Source: Halobacteriovorax vibrionivorans (GTDB lineage Bacteria; Bdellovibrionota; Bacteriovoracia; Bacteriovoracales; Bacteriovoracaceae). Taken from it: a DNA stretch of 64,000 bases. A program made the position numbers and the translations under genes. Each line of letters opens with the position of its first letter. The stretch's first letter is position 1. The stretch spans positions 682,001 to 746,000 of the forward strand of contig NZ_QDKL01000003.1 in NCBI RefSeq assembly GCF_003346865.1, given 5' to 3'. Under the pieces are notes generated by a model, which did not search any database, was not told the DNA's origin, and saw only the letters and a list, made by a program, of their open reading frames with translations. Shown one piece after another: positions 1-8,577 of this stretch.

Positions 1-824
1 CAAAACTAAACTTAAATCAATTAAAACAAGTTTTTACTGAAATAGATGCCGATATCTATGCCTTAACAGAAGTTGGCCAAGTTGAAAGCCTGGTCTACTT
101 TAACGAAGTTTATCTTAACGAAAGTTATGAAATATTCCATCAACAAGGCAATAGTGATCGCGGAATTGAAAATGCTTTCTTAGTAAGAAAAGGCCTTGAA
201 TTTGAATTTGAACATCTAAGCCATACAAATAAAGAAATCGACTTTCAACTTCACGATGAAGATGACAATGACTACTTTCTAAGTAGAGACTTCTCCCACT
301 TGCGTGTAAATAGTAAAAAGGGAGAGCATTTGCTTAGCCTCTTTAATGTACATCTAAAGTCACAAAGAGATGATGATACTGGCCATGACTTTAGGTCAGT
401 AAGAAGGCGCCAAGCAGAACTGGAATTATTATTAAAAGTCTATAAAGAAGAGAAGAAGCAATATCCTAGTACTCCAATCCTTTTATGTGGTGACTTTAAT
501 GGTAATGCTTCAAATGAAAATACAGATGAAGAATTTAAAGTCATTTATAAAGAGACTGATCTTAAAGATGTACTTTCTATGCGTCAGCTTCCCCTACAAT
601 ACCGAACAACGTTTTATCAATTTGTAGGACAAGCCGCACACCAACTTCAATTAGATTATATCTTCATGGAAGAGTCATTTGGCCATCGTTTAATGGATGC
701 TGCTGTCTATCAATATAAGAATTCGACAGGTCGTCTTATTGGCCCTCCTCGTAGAAGAGGTGATATTTGGAATAATCCATCTGATCACTACCCTGTCTAT
801 GCCATCATAAAAATTCAAGACTAA
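1..824 (+). CDS. Endonuclease/exonuclease/phosphatase family protein (5' end outside window)
   Basis: The frame is open from base 3 to the stop at 824, so the start lies upstream of the window; about 273 residues are visible. Hallmarks of the DNase I-like fold are present: IYALTEVG near the left edge carries the metal-binding Glu, LLCGDFNGNA carries the GDFN motif in the middle, and DYIFM followed by NPSDHYPVYA near the end carries the catalytic SDH His. The family cleaves phosphodiester bonds with Mg2+; members act on DNA, RNA, phosphoinositides or sphingomyelin, and the substrate here cannot be told. Whether it has a signal peptide is unknown because the N-terminus is missing. The next gene starts 88 bp downstream on the same strand. 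Confidence 0.8.
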   Translation, partial: KLNLNQLKQVFTEIDADIYALTEVGQVESLVYFNEVYLNESYEIFHQQGNSDRGIENAFLVRKGLEFEFEHLSHTNKEIDFQLHDEDDNDYFLSRDFSHLRVNSKKGEHLLSLFNVHLKSQRDDDTGHDFRSVRRRQAELELLLKVYKEEKKQYPSTPILLCGDFNGNASNENTDEEFKVIYKETDLKDVLSMRQLPLQYRTTFYQFVGQAAHQLQLDYIFMEESFGHRLMDAAVYQYKNSTGRLIGPPRRRGDIWNNPSDHYPVYAIIKIQD

Positions 825-912
825 TTAATATTCAATTACTTAGGCGTTGCGCGAAGCATTGTTTTATGCGATGCAATTGCAAAGACGCATAAGATCAATT
901 ATTTATTTTCTC

Positions 913-2211
913 ATGCATAAATACACACAACACTTTATAAAAGCTTTAATTTCATTAATTCTCGTAAGTAGTACGTATGCTTCTACAGTCGTGGCCATCA
1001 GCGATAACCAAATAGATATTGGCCATGAAAAACTACGTGCCCACCTCTATCGTAACTTTTCTGAATATCAAAACGGATATGACACCGATCGAAATGGAAA
1101 AGTTGATGATCTTAATGGGTGGAACTTTATTCATGATACTAATAAAGTATTCGACCCTTCACTCATTGGTACTTTTGATCCAAATGTATACAAGTACTAT
1201 GAAGTTAGACGTCGAAAAACATTAAAGATTGCAACAGATGAAGAACTTGAATGGTATAAAGAGATAAGAAAAGATGATGACTTCATGGATCATCGAAGTG
1301 ACTTCTCTTCATATACACATGGCTCTCATGTCACTTGTCTTGCAATGAATACAAAAAAACTTCCGTATGAAATGAAAAGCTGGGACCTTAAGTTCATGCC
1401 TATACGCTACCTTGGTGACGATGAAGTCGGGCTATTTAAAAAGAAAGAGTTTACACCGAGTAAATATTCAAGAAGCTATTATAAAATTCAAAATATTAAG
1501 AATTACCTAAACTATTATCAGTCTTGGATGATCAAAAAGTTTGAAGAGACAGTTAAATACTCAGCAAGTAAGTCAAAGATTTATCATGCCTCATGGGGCC
1601 AAAGCTGGGAGCCTGCATACGATATGGTAAACGAACTCTTTCAAGACGAGTTTGATATAAGTGAGAAAGAAGCTGATAAGAAATACAAGTCAACAATCAC
1701 GAAATTTCGTAACGACTATATGAAAGGCCTTATGAAAAAAGGTCAAAGAGTCGTAGAAAACTATTCAAATCTTTTATTCGTCTTCTCTGCTGGAAATAAG
1801 AAAGATAATACAGATGAAATGCTTCACTACCCTTCATCAATTATCGCTGATAATGTTATCTCCGTAGGAGCAATTGACGAAGACAATGAAGATAAAGCTT
1901 ATTTTTCTAATTTTGGGAAAACAACTGTTTCTCTCTTTGCACCAGGTGTGGCCATATACTCATGTTCACCAGGAGATCGCTACATTCCAATTAATGGTAC
2001 ATCACAGGCAGCTCCTCACGTTACCAATATAGCGGCCAAAATTTTCGCAATGGCCGACTACTACGCTAAGCCTATTTCACCAGCGCATGTAAAAGACATA
2101 CTATTATCATCAGCTACTAAGAAAGCTAAATTAAGTGATCTTTGTGTAAGTGGTGGAACTTTAAATGAATCGGCCGCAATAATGACGGCAAGACGATTCT
2201 TAAGATGGTGA
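913..2211 (+). CDS. Secreted S8 (subtilisin-like) serine peptidase, divergent
   Basis: About 432 residues. The ATG at 913 is preferred over an upstream TTG at 847 because it places a signal peptide (basic start, then hydrophobic ALISLILVSSTYA) at the N-terminus. The catalytic triad can be placed: Asp31 in AISDNQID, where most subtilases have DTG or DSG, His in THGSHVTCLA, and Ser in NGTSQAAPHV; the oxyanion Asn is in FVFSAGN. A DxDxNGxxDD-like loop (DTDRNGKVDDLNGWNF) is typical of subtilases of this group. There is a lysine- and tyrosine-rich insert of about 110 residues between the His and Asn motifs. It is probably exported and degrades proteins outside the cytoplasm. The altered Asp motif makes activity slightly less certain. 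Confidence 0.85.
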   Translation: MHKYTQHFIKALISLILVSSTYASTVVAISDNQIDIGHEKLRAHLYRNFSEYQNGYDTDRNGKVDDLNGWNFIHDTNKVFDPSLIGTFDPNVYKYYEVRRRKTLKIATDEELEWYKEIRKDDDFMDHRSDFSSYTHGSHVTCLAMNTKKLPYEMKSWDLKFMPIRYLGDDEVGLFKKKEFTPSKYSRSYYKIQNIKNYLNYYQSWMIKKFEETVKYSASKSKIYHASWGQSWEPAYDMVNELFQDEFDISEKEADKKYKSTITKFRNDYMKGLMKKGQRVVENYSNLLFVFSAGNKKDNTDEMLHYPSSIIADNVISVGAIDEDNEDKAYFSNFGKTTVSLFAPGVAIYSCSPGDRYIPINGTSQAAPHVTNIAAKIFAMADYYAKPISPAHVKDILLSSATKKAKLSDLCVSGGTLNESAAIMTARRFLRW

Positions 2212-2291
2212 TAGGTTCACTCTAGAACACATCTATTTTTTCTAAATATAAGCCTCTTTCTGTCGATAAGAGATAGTAAGAGGTGACTAAA

Positions 2292-3059
2292 ATGAAAAAA
2301 ATTGGAACACTATTTCTATTATCGACAACACTTATTAGCTGTGCTGGATCACAACATTACGGTAACGGGCTTGGTGACCAATTTGCACAGTTTACAGACC
2401 GATCAGAAAGCGAAGTAAACCCTACCCCGACTTATAAAGTTCGTAAGTTTGAAAAGAAAAAAAGAGGTCCTGCAAGTGCAGACTCACAAACGTCTAAAGA
2501 TATTTCAAAGCTAGATAATAAGAAAGTCTATTTCTTATCTTTATATGAACAATATTTAACTTTCTCACAGATATACCCTAGTTTTAAAAAAGAGATTAAA
2601 ACATGTGCTTCCTTTCATCAGGAGTTCATTAATTATAATGATCGACCGAAAATGTGGGAATATACCTTGAAAGAAGAAATTACAGACGATATTGAAAATG
2701 TTGTTTGGCATCTTCCATACGAAGGAAAAAGAGCAACAAAGAAGACTCTACCTCTGGCGATGAGAGATCATATGGATCGAACACACAAAGAACTTGAGCA
2801 ACTTTGTTATAATGGATTCTCAGATAATTACTATACTTTTGCTAATTACATTACACTAGCTAAAGATAAGAAAGTATCAGCACAAACTCTAAAAGGTGCT
2901 AATTCACTAGTTAAGATGAGCGTAGTATTTAATAAACTACTTATTGAAAATCTAGCACATAAAGAAAAAGCAGATAAGGGAAGAGGCCTTGCATCTAAAA
3001 CAGAAGATATCGAATACACTGATATTTCTCTTAAGCGCATGCAAGCACTTTGGTTTTAG
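2292..3059 (+). CDS. Putative lipoprotein of unknown function
   Basis: About 255 residues. The ATG at 2292 is chosen because an AGAGGTG-type ribosome binding site lies a few bases upstream; a GTG at 2283 falls inside that site. The N-terminus is a lipoprotein signal (KKIGTLFLLSTTLISC) with the lipobox Cys followed by AGS, so the mature protein should be anchored in a membrane facing the periplasm. The remainder is charged and largely helical in appearance (several Lys/Glu-rich stretches) with no family that I recognise. It follows the S8 peptidase after 80 bp and precedes a second small lipoprotein, so the three may be co-expressed. Confidence 0.7.
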   Translation: MKKIGTLFLLSTTLISCAGSQHYGNGLGDQFAQFTDRSESEVNPTPTYKVRKFEKKKRGPASADSQTSKDISKLDNKKVYFLSLYEQYLTFSQIYPSFKKEIKTCASFHQEFINYNDRPKMWEYTLKEEITDDIENVVWHLPYEGKRATKKTLPLAMRDHMDRTHKELEQLCYNGFSDNYYTFANYITLAKDKKVSAQTLKGANSLVKMSVVFNKLLIENLAHKEKADKGRGLASKTEDIEYTDISLKRMQALWF

Positions 3060-3132
3060 CTTTAGCTTTATTAACCTAATTTAAGCGTTTCCCCACTATT
3101 AAAAGATAGCATTAGGGCCTTATGATTATTTC

Positions 3133-3705
3133 ATGAGAGCTTTAATAATAATCATTCCCCTACTACTTATAAGTTGTAACCAAAAACCTTCTCAGCAACG
3201 ACTGTCTGAGATTGCTCGTGACTTTTATGAGATACCAAATTTTTTTAAAATTCAAATAACAGCATTAGAAGTAATGAGTGAAGTTGTTGATCAAGACTAT
3301 AGTTGTTTTGAATATAAAGTTGATATCAATCTTAAAGCTAAAGAAGATCTACTGACTTTAAGACCGGTTAGACCATTTGGTAATTACCGAATTAGAACAA
3401 CAAATGGTGAAAAGTACATTCCTATAACAAATACAAAAAAAGAAGTAGAAAAGGAGATGAAGTATCACGAAAATCAAATTCATAAAGTTTCTATTATAAA
3501 AAAATGTATTCGAATGAGAGGAAAAAAATGTGTTCGTTATCGAAGAGTAAGAGCCTCTCGTGCACATAAAGAAAAGATTATTGGACGAAAGATAGCTTCA
3601 ACTAAAAAGTTATTTCCTTTTGCAATTAATAAGGATCAAAATACTGTCGTTAAAGAGCTTCCACTAGTCGTTTGTCAAAACGGATTAACGCAGAAATGGG
3701 AATAA
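3133..3705 (+). CDS. Small putative lipoprotein of unknown function
   Basis: 190 residues. The N-terminus MRALIIIIPLLLISC is a short lipoprotein signal with lipobox LISC; Cys15 would be lipidated. The mature part is basic, with RMRGKKCVRYRRVRASR around residues 126-142, and contains four further Cys residues that could form disulfides in the periplasm (at KKC, GKKC, VVC and DYSC). No family is recognised. No clear Shine-Dalgarno sequence precedes the ATG. Its stop codon abuts the stop of the convergent transporter gene with no spacer. Confidence 0.65.
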   Translation: MRALIIIIPLLLISCNQKPSQQRLSEIARDFYEIPNFFKIQITALEVMSEVVDQDYSCFEYKVDINLKAKEDLLTLRPVRPFGNYRIRTTNGEKYIPITNTKKEVEKEMKYHENQIHKVSIIKKCIRMRGKKCVRYRRVRASRAHKEKIIGRKIASTKKLFPFAINKDQNTVVKELPLVVCQNGLTQKWE

Positions 3706-5328
3706 TTACTTTGAAAGAAGTAAGTAAATATCTCTCACATTTGCTCTAACAACAGAAATTGAAGTCATCATATCAGAATAATAGATATGTTTTCGACCAT
3801 CTTCATTGTGATGAACTTTAGCGAAGTCCTCTCTTTCAGTCATCAGATGCTTCTTGAGCTCTCTTGTATCATGAATAACTCGTTCAACATCTTCTTCAGA
3901 GGCAATATGCCCTTCATAAAGGCTTAAGCTTTCTGCAAAAAGATTTTGAACTTCCTTATAAAAGTTTAATAAGCGCTCAGACTCATCGGCCGATAGTTGC
4001 CAATTTTCATAGTACTTCGTAAGCATTGTCGTTAACTTATCTAGACTATCAGCTAGCTGCTCAAGATCAGAAGCAATCTGCATTAACTTAATGGCATTGC
4101 GACTCTCTTCCTCTTCAACTCCGCTAGAGATGACCTTAGATATAAATTCATTGATTTCAATTTGAATATTGTCGATTATCTTTTCGTAATCTTTAATCTT
4201 TGCAAGTGCTCTAGCACCTTTAGTTGGACTTTCTACGTACTCATAACATTTATCAAACATTCGAGAAACAATATCCATGAGCTTCCCAATTTCTAGCTCT
4301 ACTAGGACATAGGCCATTGTTGAAGATATGTGACGACGATCACCTAGAAATTTAAGCTTTGGACGATCCTTGAACTTAGCATCAGGATATAGGCCTTTAA
4401 CCATTTCTGAAATAATGTTTTTAAAAAAGAAATAATTAAGAATAGCTAAAATGTTTACAAAGAAGAATCCCAGAACAACAAGGTTAAGTGGATCTAAATC
4501 AGTTTGAACATTATGATCAATTAATACAATCAATAGAAAAGAAGCTGCTGTAGCGACTGAATAATGAATTAATGGGCCAAGGCTTAGTCTTATCGCCAAA
4601 GGTCTTGCATTTCGTCTTGCTGTATCAAAGTTAATGACAAACGAACAAAGTGAAGACGCTGTAAGCATTGCAAAGCAAAAACTAGTTGGAAAAAGGTTAC
4701 TAATTAAAAGAACCACTACAATTGCCAAAGTCATTGTCTGACTTCTTAAGATAACAGCAATGATGCTTCCAACAGTGAGTCCTATTAGCATATTTGTAAA
4801 AAGTGAGTAATCGATAAATAAGACGATAAAGTTTTGAATATACTTCCACGTTACAAGGTTTACAAAACTCTCGTGCATAACTGCAACGCCTAAGAATAGG
4901 AAAGCAAGACCAAATAAGAGCTTACATAACTTCCTAATATAGAGATTGCGAGAAATTAAACCTAAGATTAAAGCGAAGGCCATCAGATTCAAGGCCGTCT
5001 CTTGAGATGAGAAAACAAGAATAATGAATATTGCAATTGAGCCCAGAGATGAGCCTAAAAACATTGGCAACACCCTCTTTTGCTTTATAAGGTTAGCATT
5101 AACTAGACCAATGGTAACAAGATTTGCCATAGTTGGGGAAAATGCTAGAAGACTTAGTCTTGCTCCATTCCAAAAGTTAACCACAAAGTTTTTACCATCA
5201 ATATCAGAGACGATATGTTTAATACTTTGTGAGCCTAAACTTTGAATTCCAGCTGAAATAATTCTTTGGCCATAATAGAAAATTGCGAGACCTGAGATAA
5301 AAAATAAGATGTGTTGCAAATAGTACAT
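3706..5328 (-). CDS. Na+/Pi-cotransporter-like membrane protein with PhoU-like C-terminus
   Basis: 540 residues. The N-terminal ~300 residues hold about eight to nine hydrophobic segments with the two half-repeats of the PNaS/NptA (YjbB) family: an early FSPTMANLVTIGLV segment and a later SLGPLIHYSVATAASFLL segment, corresponding to the QSSSATT-like helices, although the canonical QSS residues are replaced. Residues ~330-540 are soluble and helical, with repeated heptads (IASDLEQLADSLDKL), resembling the PhoU domain that many bacterial members carry. The family imports phosphate with sodium; because the substrate motifs are altered, the transported ion is uncertain. It is the second gene of a two-gene minus-strand operon, 12 bp behind the 5341-5676 gene. 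Confidence 0.65.
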   Translation of the reverse strand: MYYLQHILFFISGLAIFYYGQRIISAGIQSLGSQSIKHIVSDIDGKNFVVNFWNGARLSLLAFSPTMANLVTIGLVNANLIKQKRVLPMFLGSSLGSIAIFIILVFSSQETALNLMAFALILGLISRNLYIRKLCKLLFGLAFLFLGVAVMHESFVNLVTWKYIQNFIVLFIDYSLFTNMLIGLTVGSIIAVILRSQTMTLAIVVVLLISNLFPTSFCFAMLTASSLCSFVINFDTARRNARPLAIRLSLGPLIHYSVATAASFLLIVLIDHNVQTDLDPLNLVVLGFFFVNILAILNYFFFKNIISEMVKGLYPDAKFKDRPKLKFLGDRRHISSTMAYVLVELEIGKLMDIVSRMFDKCYEYVESPTKGARALAKIKDYEKIIDNIQIEINEFISKVISSGVEEEESRNAIKLMQIASDLEQLADSLDKLTTMLTKYYENWQLSADESERLLNFYKEVQNLFAESLSLYEGHIASEEDVERVIHDTRELKKHLMTEREDFAKVHHNEDGRKHIYYSDMMTSISVVRANVRDIYLLLSK

Positions 5329-5340
5329 AATAAAATTAAT

Positions 5341-5676
5341 TTACGAAGTAGCCTTGGCCACCCAAATTGGTATGATTATGTACAATATTGTATCTCGAAT
5401 TAGATAAAATAGGAAAAAATAAATAAAAGCTTTTGGGCCTTTATTCCAAAGTCCTTCAATTCCTAAGTATTGAATTTTCTTTGACATGGCCACCATGAAC
5501 TTTGTTTTGCCATAGTGTTGAATAAAGAAAGAAATGGCCCCATCAACCTTGCGATCAAATGCTAAAGCAGGCTTTTTCAACTTATTCCACAGCCTCTCAA
5601 GCACTCTTTTAAACGCTGATTTAGGCTTTTTGGCCTCACTGGCCACATCATTTGAACTTTTCGTAACTGTATTCAT
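5341..5676 (-). CDS. Small hypothetical protein with C-terminal membrane segment
   Basis: 111 residues. The first ~40 residues are basic (KKPKSAFKRVLERLWNKLKKPA) and the last ~25 form a hydrophobic helix (FIYFFLFYLIRDTILYIIIPIWVA), so it should sit in the inner membrane with a cytoplasmic basic N-terminus. No family is recognised. The stop is only 12 bp upstream of the start of the Na/Pi-like transporter gene, which suggests co-translation and perhaps an accessory role for that transporter. Confidence 0.55.
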   Translation of the reverse strand: MNTVTKSSNDVASEAKKPKSAFKRVLERLWNKLKKPALAFDRKVDGAISFFIQHYGKTKFMVAMSKKIQYLGIEGLWNKGPKAFIYFFLFYLIRDTILYIIIPIWVAKATS

Positions 5677-5864
5677 GATGAGGACAAATTAGCAGAAATT
5701 TCTACCCGTGAAAAGAACTTTAGGAAGTTATTGATCGCATCATAGACAGACTCAATTAGACCTAAATAAAAATGTGTAAGATAGTAATATTGTAAAGAAA
5801 ACATTGACTATTTTGCTCAATGAAGACAAATTAACGCAATATCGTCAATGCATAATGAATTCTA

Positions 5865-5897
5865 CAAAATTGTGACACTTTTAAGTGTTGAATTTTG
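5865..5897. promoter_or_regulatory. Imperfect hairpin/operator upstream of hemA
   Basis: A 14-bp palindrome ACACTT-TT-AAGTGT (5875-5888) is flanked by further complementary arms CAAAATT and AATTTTG, giving a near-continuous hairpin of 33 bases with a short bulge. It lies about 50 bp before the hemA start in the 272-bp divergent region. A second small hairpin (ATCTCT/AGAGAT, about 5900-5917) lies between it and the ribosome binding site. It may be a repressor site or a 5' leader structure; no known riboswitch is recognised. Confidence 0.3.
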
Positions 5898-5948
5898 TAA
5901 TCTCTTTTTACAGAGATCGGACAATAACACAACGCAAGGAACAGATTT

Positions 5949-6851
5949 TTGTTAGAAAAGATCCATTTACTTAATATTCAAACAAAAAGTAACGAAATAC
6001 CTAAAAGACTATTAGAGATGCCAGGGGCATTTGTTCTAATTACTTGCCAAAGAACAATCATTCTCACAACTACAGAGTTTGATTCACAGGATAAAGCCTT
6101 AGGTACATACCATACTTCAAAACAAGCCTATCACTTTCTCTTAGAAACGATTTGCGGTCTACAAAGTAAACTAAAAGGTGAAAGTGAGATCGTTGCTCAA
6201 TTTAAAGAAGCATTTGCAAATTACCTTAAAGAAGATATTCGCTCTTCTGTTATTTTAAGAGTTTTAGAAAAACTTTTTAAAGATGCTAAAGAGGTGAGAA
6301 AAAAGCACCTCGTTAAGATTGGTCAACAATCATATGCCGGAATCATGAGAAGAATCATTCAGTCAAAATATGAAACTGGTGATGTTTTAATTCTTGGCTC
6401 AGGACAACTTGCAAGAGATTCGATTAAGCACTTAATGAAGAAATACAATATTTATATCAGTGCTAGAAATCCACAAAAAGTACAAGCTCTCATTGAAGAA
6501 TTTCCAAACGTAAATATTCAAACCGTTAAATGGAGAGACTTTGATTCTTATTACAAGTTCAACTCTCATGTGAATACAATTGGATCTAATGATACCATTT
6601 TTGCTGATGAGCACTTCAGAGGTCACTGTCCAAATAACTCTGTTTTCGTCGACCTTGGCTCACCTTCTGCGATTCAAACTGAATACGACAAGCAGCATGG
6701 AGTTTACCGCCTTGGAGATATCCTAAACCACGGTAAAGTATTAAACGAGAAGAAGACAGAAAAGATTGATCAAGCAAAACTTGCTATTCAAGACCTTGTA
6801 GAAAGAAGAGCTAAACACTTGGCAATTGCAAATACAAGAGCTGCAATTTAA
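5949..6851 (+). CDS. hemA: Glutamyl-tRNA reductase, short form
   Basis: 300 residues, start TTG with AAGGA 8 bp upstream. HemA reduces glutamyl-tRNA(Glu) to glutamate-1-semialdehyde with NADPH, the first committed step of C5 tetrapyrrole synthesis. Cys33 in ITCQRT corresponds to the thioester-forming Cys of TCNRxE. GLQSKLKGESEIVAQFKEA matches the family's conserved GLxSxxxGExQIxxQ(V/F)K block, and VLILGSGQLA (about 147-156) is the Rossmann nucleotide-binding loop. The protein ends soon after the NADPH domain (VDLGSPSAI, then a short helical tail), so most of the ~100-residue C-terminal helical dimerisation domain of ordinary HemA (410-430 residues) is missing. Linked hemC, hemL and hemE support the assignment. 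Confidence 0.82.
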   Translation: MLEKIHLLNIQTKSNEIPKRLLEMPGAFVLITCQRTIILTTTEFDSQDKALGTYHTSKQAYHFLLETICGLQSKLKGESEIVAQFKEAFANYLKEDIRSSVILRVLEKLFKDAKEVRKKHLVKIGQQSYAGIMRRIIQSKYETGDVLILGSGQLARDSIKHLMKKYNIYISARNPQKVQALIEEFPNVNIQTVKWRDFDSYYKFNSHVNTIGSNDTIFADEHFRGHCPNNSVFVDLGSPSAIQTEYDKQHGVYRLGDILNHGKVLNEKKTEKIDQAKLAIQDLVERRAKHLAIANTRAAI

Positions 6852-6922
6852 CTTTTATTAAGTCAAAAAGTCTCTCAATGTCGTCGATTAATCTCATATA
6901 GTTTCCCACTATAGGAGATGGC

Positions 6923-8569
6923 ATGACTAATGAAGAGAATATCAGCCTTTCACACCTACCAAATTCACTTAGAAAGTGGTTTAAAGAGTGTGTTCAATTA
7001 TATAATTATAACTTTATCTCTCTACCATTATTAATCTCTTTAAACTTTATCATTAATCTGGCCATTCTTGCGATACCGATTCTTATATTAAATATCTTCG
7101 ACAGAGCAATTCCAGAAAGAGATACAGCGCTCTTACTTTACATCCTGCTAGCACTCGTTGTCTTTATATTGGTAGAGGCCGGCCTTAAATATTTAAGATT
7201 TTATATAATAACGTTTAACAGCGCCCGTTACGATAACAACAAGACTAAAAATCTTATTAAAAATATCATTATGGATCCATCATATTATAATATAGGACTC
7301 TTTCAGCATTCTTTAAATGAGATCGGTGCAGACAAGGCCCTTTATGCAAATAGTGGCATTGTTACTCTTACAGAGCTCCCCTTTCTTCTTATGTACATTG
7401 GTTTTCTTTTATATATCAATCCAATACTGGCATTTATTCCATTAGTGTTAATTATCATATTCACAATATTTTCACTAAACTCAACACAACAAGTTGGAGA
7501 TTCAATATATTTTAAGCATCTCTCAATTATAAAGAAAGATAACCTTCTTTATCACACACTAAACAACCTCAGAACAATTAAAAGATTTGGTCGAATTAAC
7601 CTTTTTCACAATCGTTTTAAAGTATTAATGAGAAGAGCAGTTAAACAGGAGTTTATCACCAATAAAGAAGAGTTAAATAACATAAACTTAAATAACTTAT
7701 TTGCCCAAATAAATATCATCTTAATAATAGCTGTAGGTTCGTATCTAATAACGATAAATCAAATAGGAATAGGTGGACTTGTGGCAAGTGTATATATTGC
7801 AAGTAAGTCCTTTGGCCCGACCATTGGTATGTTTAAAGTTATAAAACGTTTACATGAAACAAAGATAATAGAAGACTTATCAATCAGCCCCTCTATACAT
7901 CAAAAGGAGATGGGAACAAAAGTTATTGAAACCATCTATTCAATGATTATCCCTCTAAAGCAAAATAAGAAAGAAGTAATGGTTCCATTTATGAAAGGAG
8001 ATACTATCTCTTTAGAGAATGCAGATGAAAACATGATCAATTACATCTTATCATCAAAAATCAATCAATTAAGAAATAAAATTCTCATTAATGATGATTA
8101 CCTCATAAACATTGATGAGACCTCTATCTATAAGAAAATCACTATACTCAATGGACAGGTGAATATATGGGATGGAACAATCAAAGAGAACCTAACTTCG
8201 TTTGGATTGATACCAGAATCAAATTTAAACTATTACATTAACACACTGGGATTAAACGAAATACTAAGCGCATTACCTCTAGGACTAGAGACATATATCA
8301 CTCAAGAGGATACATCTTTAATTTCAAACGAAGCAAAAGCACTAATTTACATGACAAGAAAACTTGCTTTAGACCCAGAGGTCATCTTCCTCAACGACTT
8401 TGAAGCGAATATTGATAAGAGAGATTACGCAAAAGTATACAATCATATCGCAAACATTAGAGACAATAAAATAATTTTCATAAACTCAAAAGACCATAAC
8501 TACATAAACCTATGTAATAGAGACTTATTTAATAATCGCATAGGTGAATACAGTAGTTACTTAACCTAG
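6923..8569 (+). CDS. Type I secretion-like ABC transporter, degenerate ATPase domain
   Basis: 548 residues; ATG preceded by AGGAG at 6913-6917. Residues ~35-310 are a six-helix exporter domain with the type I secretion signature ILNIFDRAIPERD (compare V-DRVIPN in LapB/HlyB-type exporters). Residues ~340-548 align with an ABC ATPase but the motifs have decayed: no GxxxxGK[ST] Walker A is present, the Q-loop region survives as NGQVNIWDGTIKENL, the LSGGQ signature is replaced by SLISNEAKAL, and Walker B reads VIFLNDFEANID where LLLDEATSALD is usual, so the Walker Asp is Asn and the catalytic Glu is Asp. It is unlikely to hydrolyse ATP alone. It is the first gene of a four-gene block with the next ABC protein 8 bp downstream. 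Confidence 0.75.
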   Translation: MTNEENISLSHLPNSLRKWFKECVQLYNYNFISLPLLISLNFIINLAILAIPILILNIFDRAIPERDTALLLYILLALVVFILVEAGLKYLRFYIITFNSARYDNNKTKNLIKNIIMDPSYYNIGLFQHSLNEIGADKALYANSGIVTLTELPFLLMYIGFLLYINPILAFIPLVLIIIFTIFSLNSTQQVGDSIYFKHLSIIKKDNLLYHTLNNLRTIKRFGRINLFHNRFKVLMRRAVKQEFITNKEELNNINLNNLFAQINIILIIAVGSYLITINQIGIGGLVASVYIASKSFGPTIGMFKVIKRLHETKIIEDLSISPSIHQKEMGTKVIETIYSMIIPLKQNKKEVMVPFMKGDTISLENADENMINYILSSKINQLRNKILINDDYLINIDETSIYKKITILNGQVNIWDGTIKENLTSFGLIPESNLNYYINTLGLNEILSALPLGLETYITQEDTSLISNEAKALIYMTRKLALDPEVIFLNDFEANIDKRDYAKVYNHIANIRDNKIIFINSKDHNYINLCNRDLFNNRIGEYSSYLT

Positions 8570-8577
8570 GATAATGT

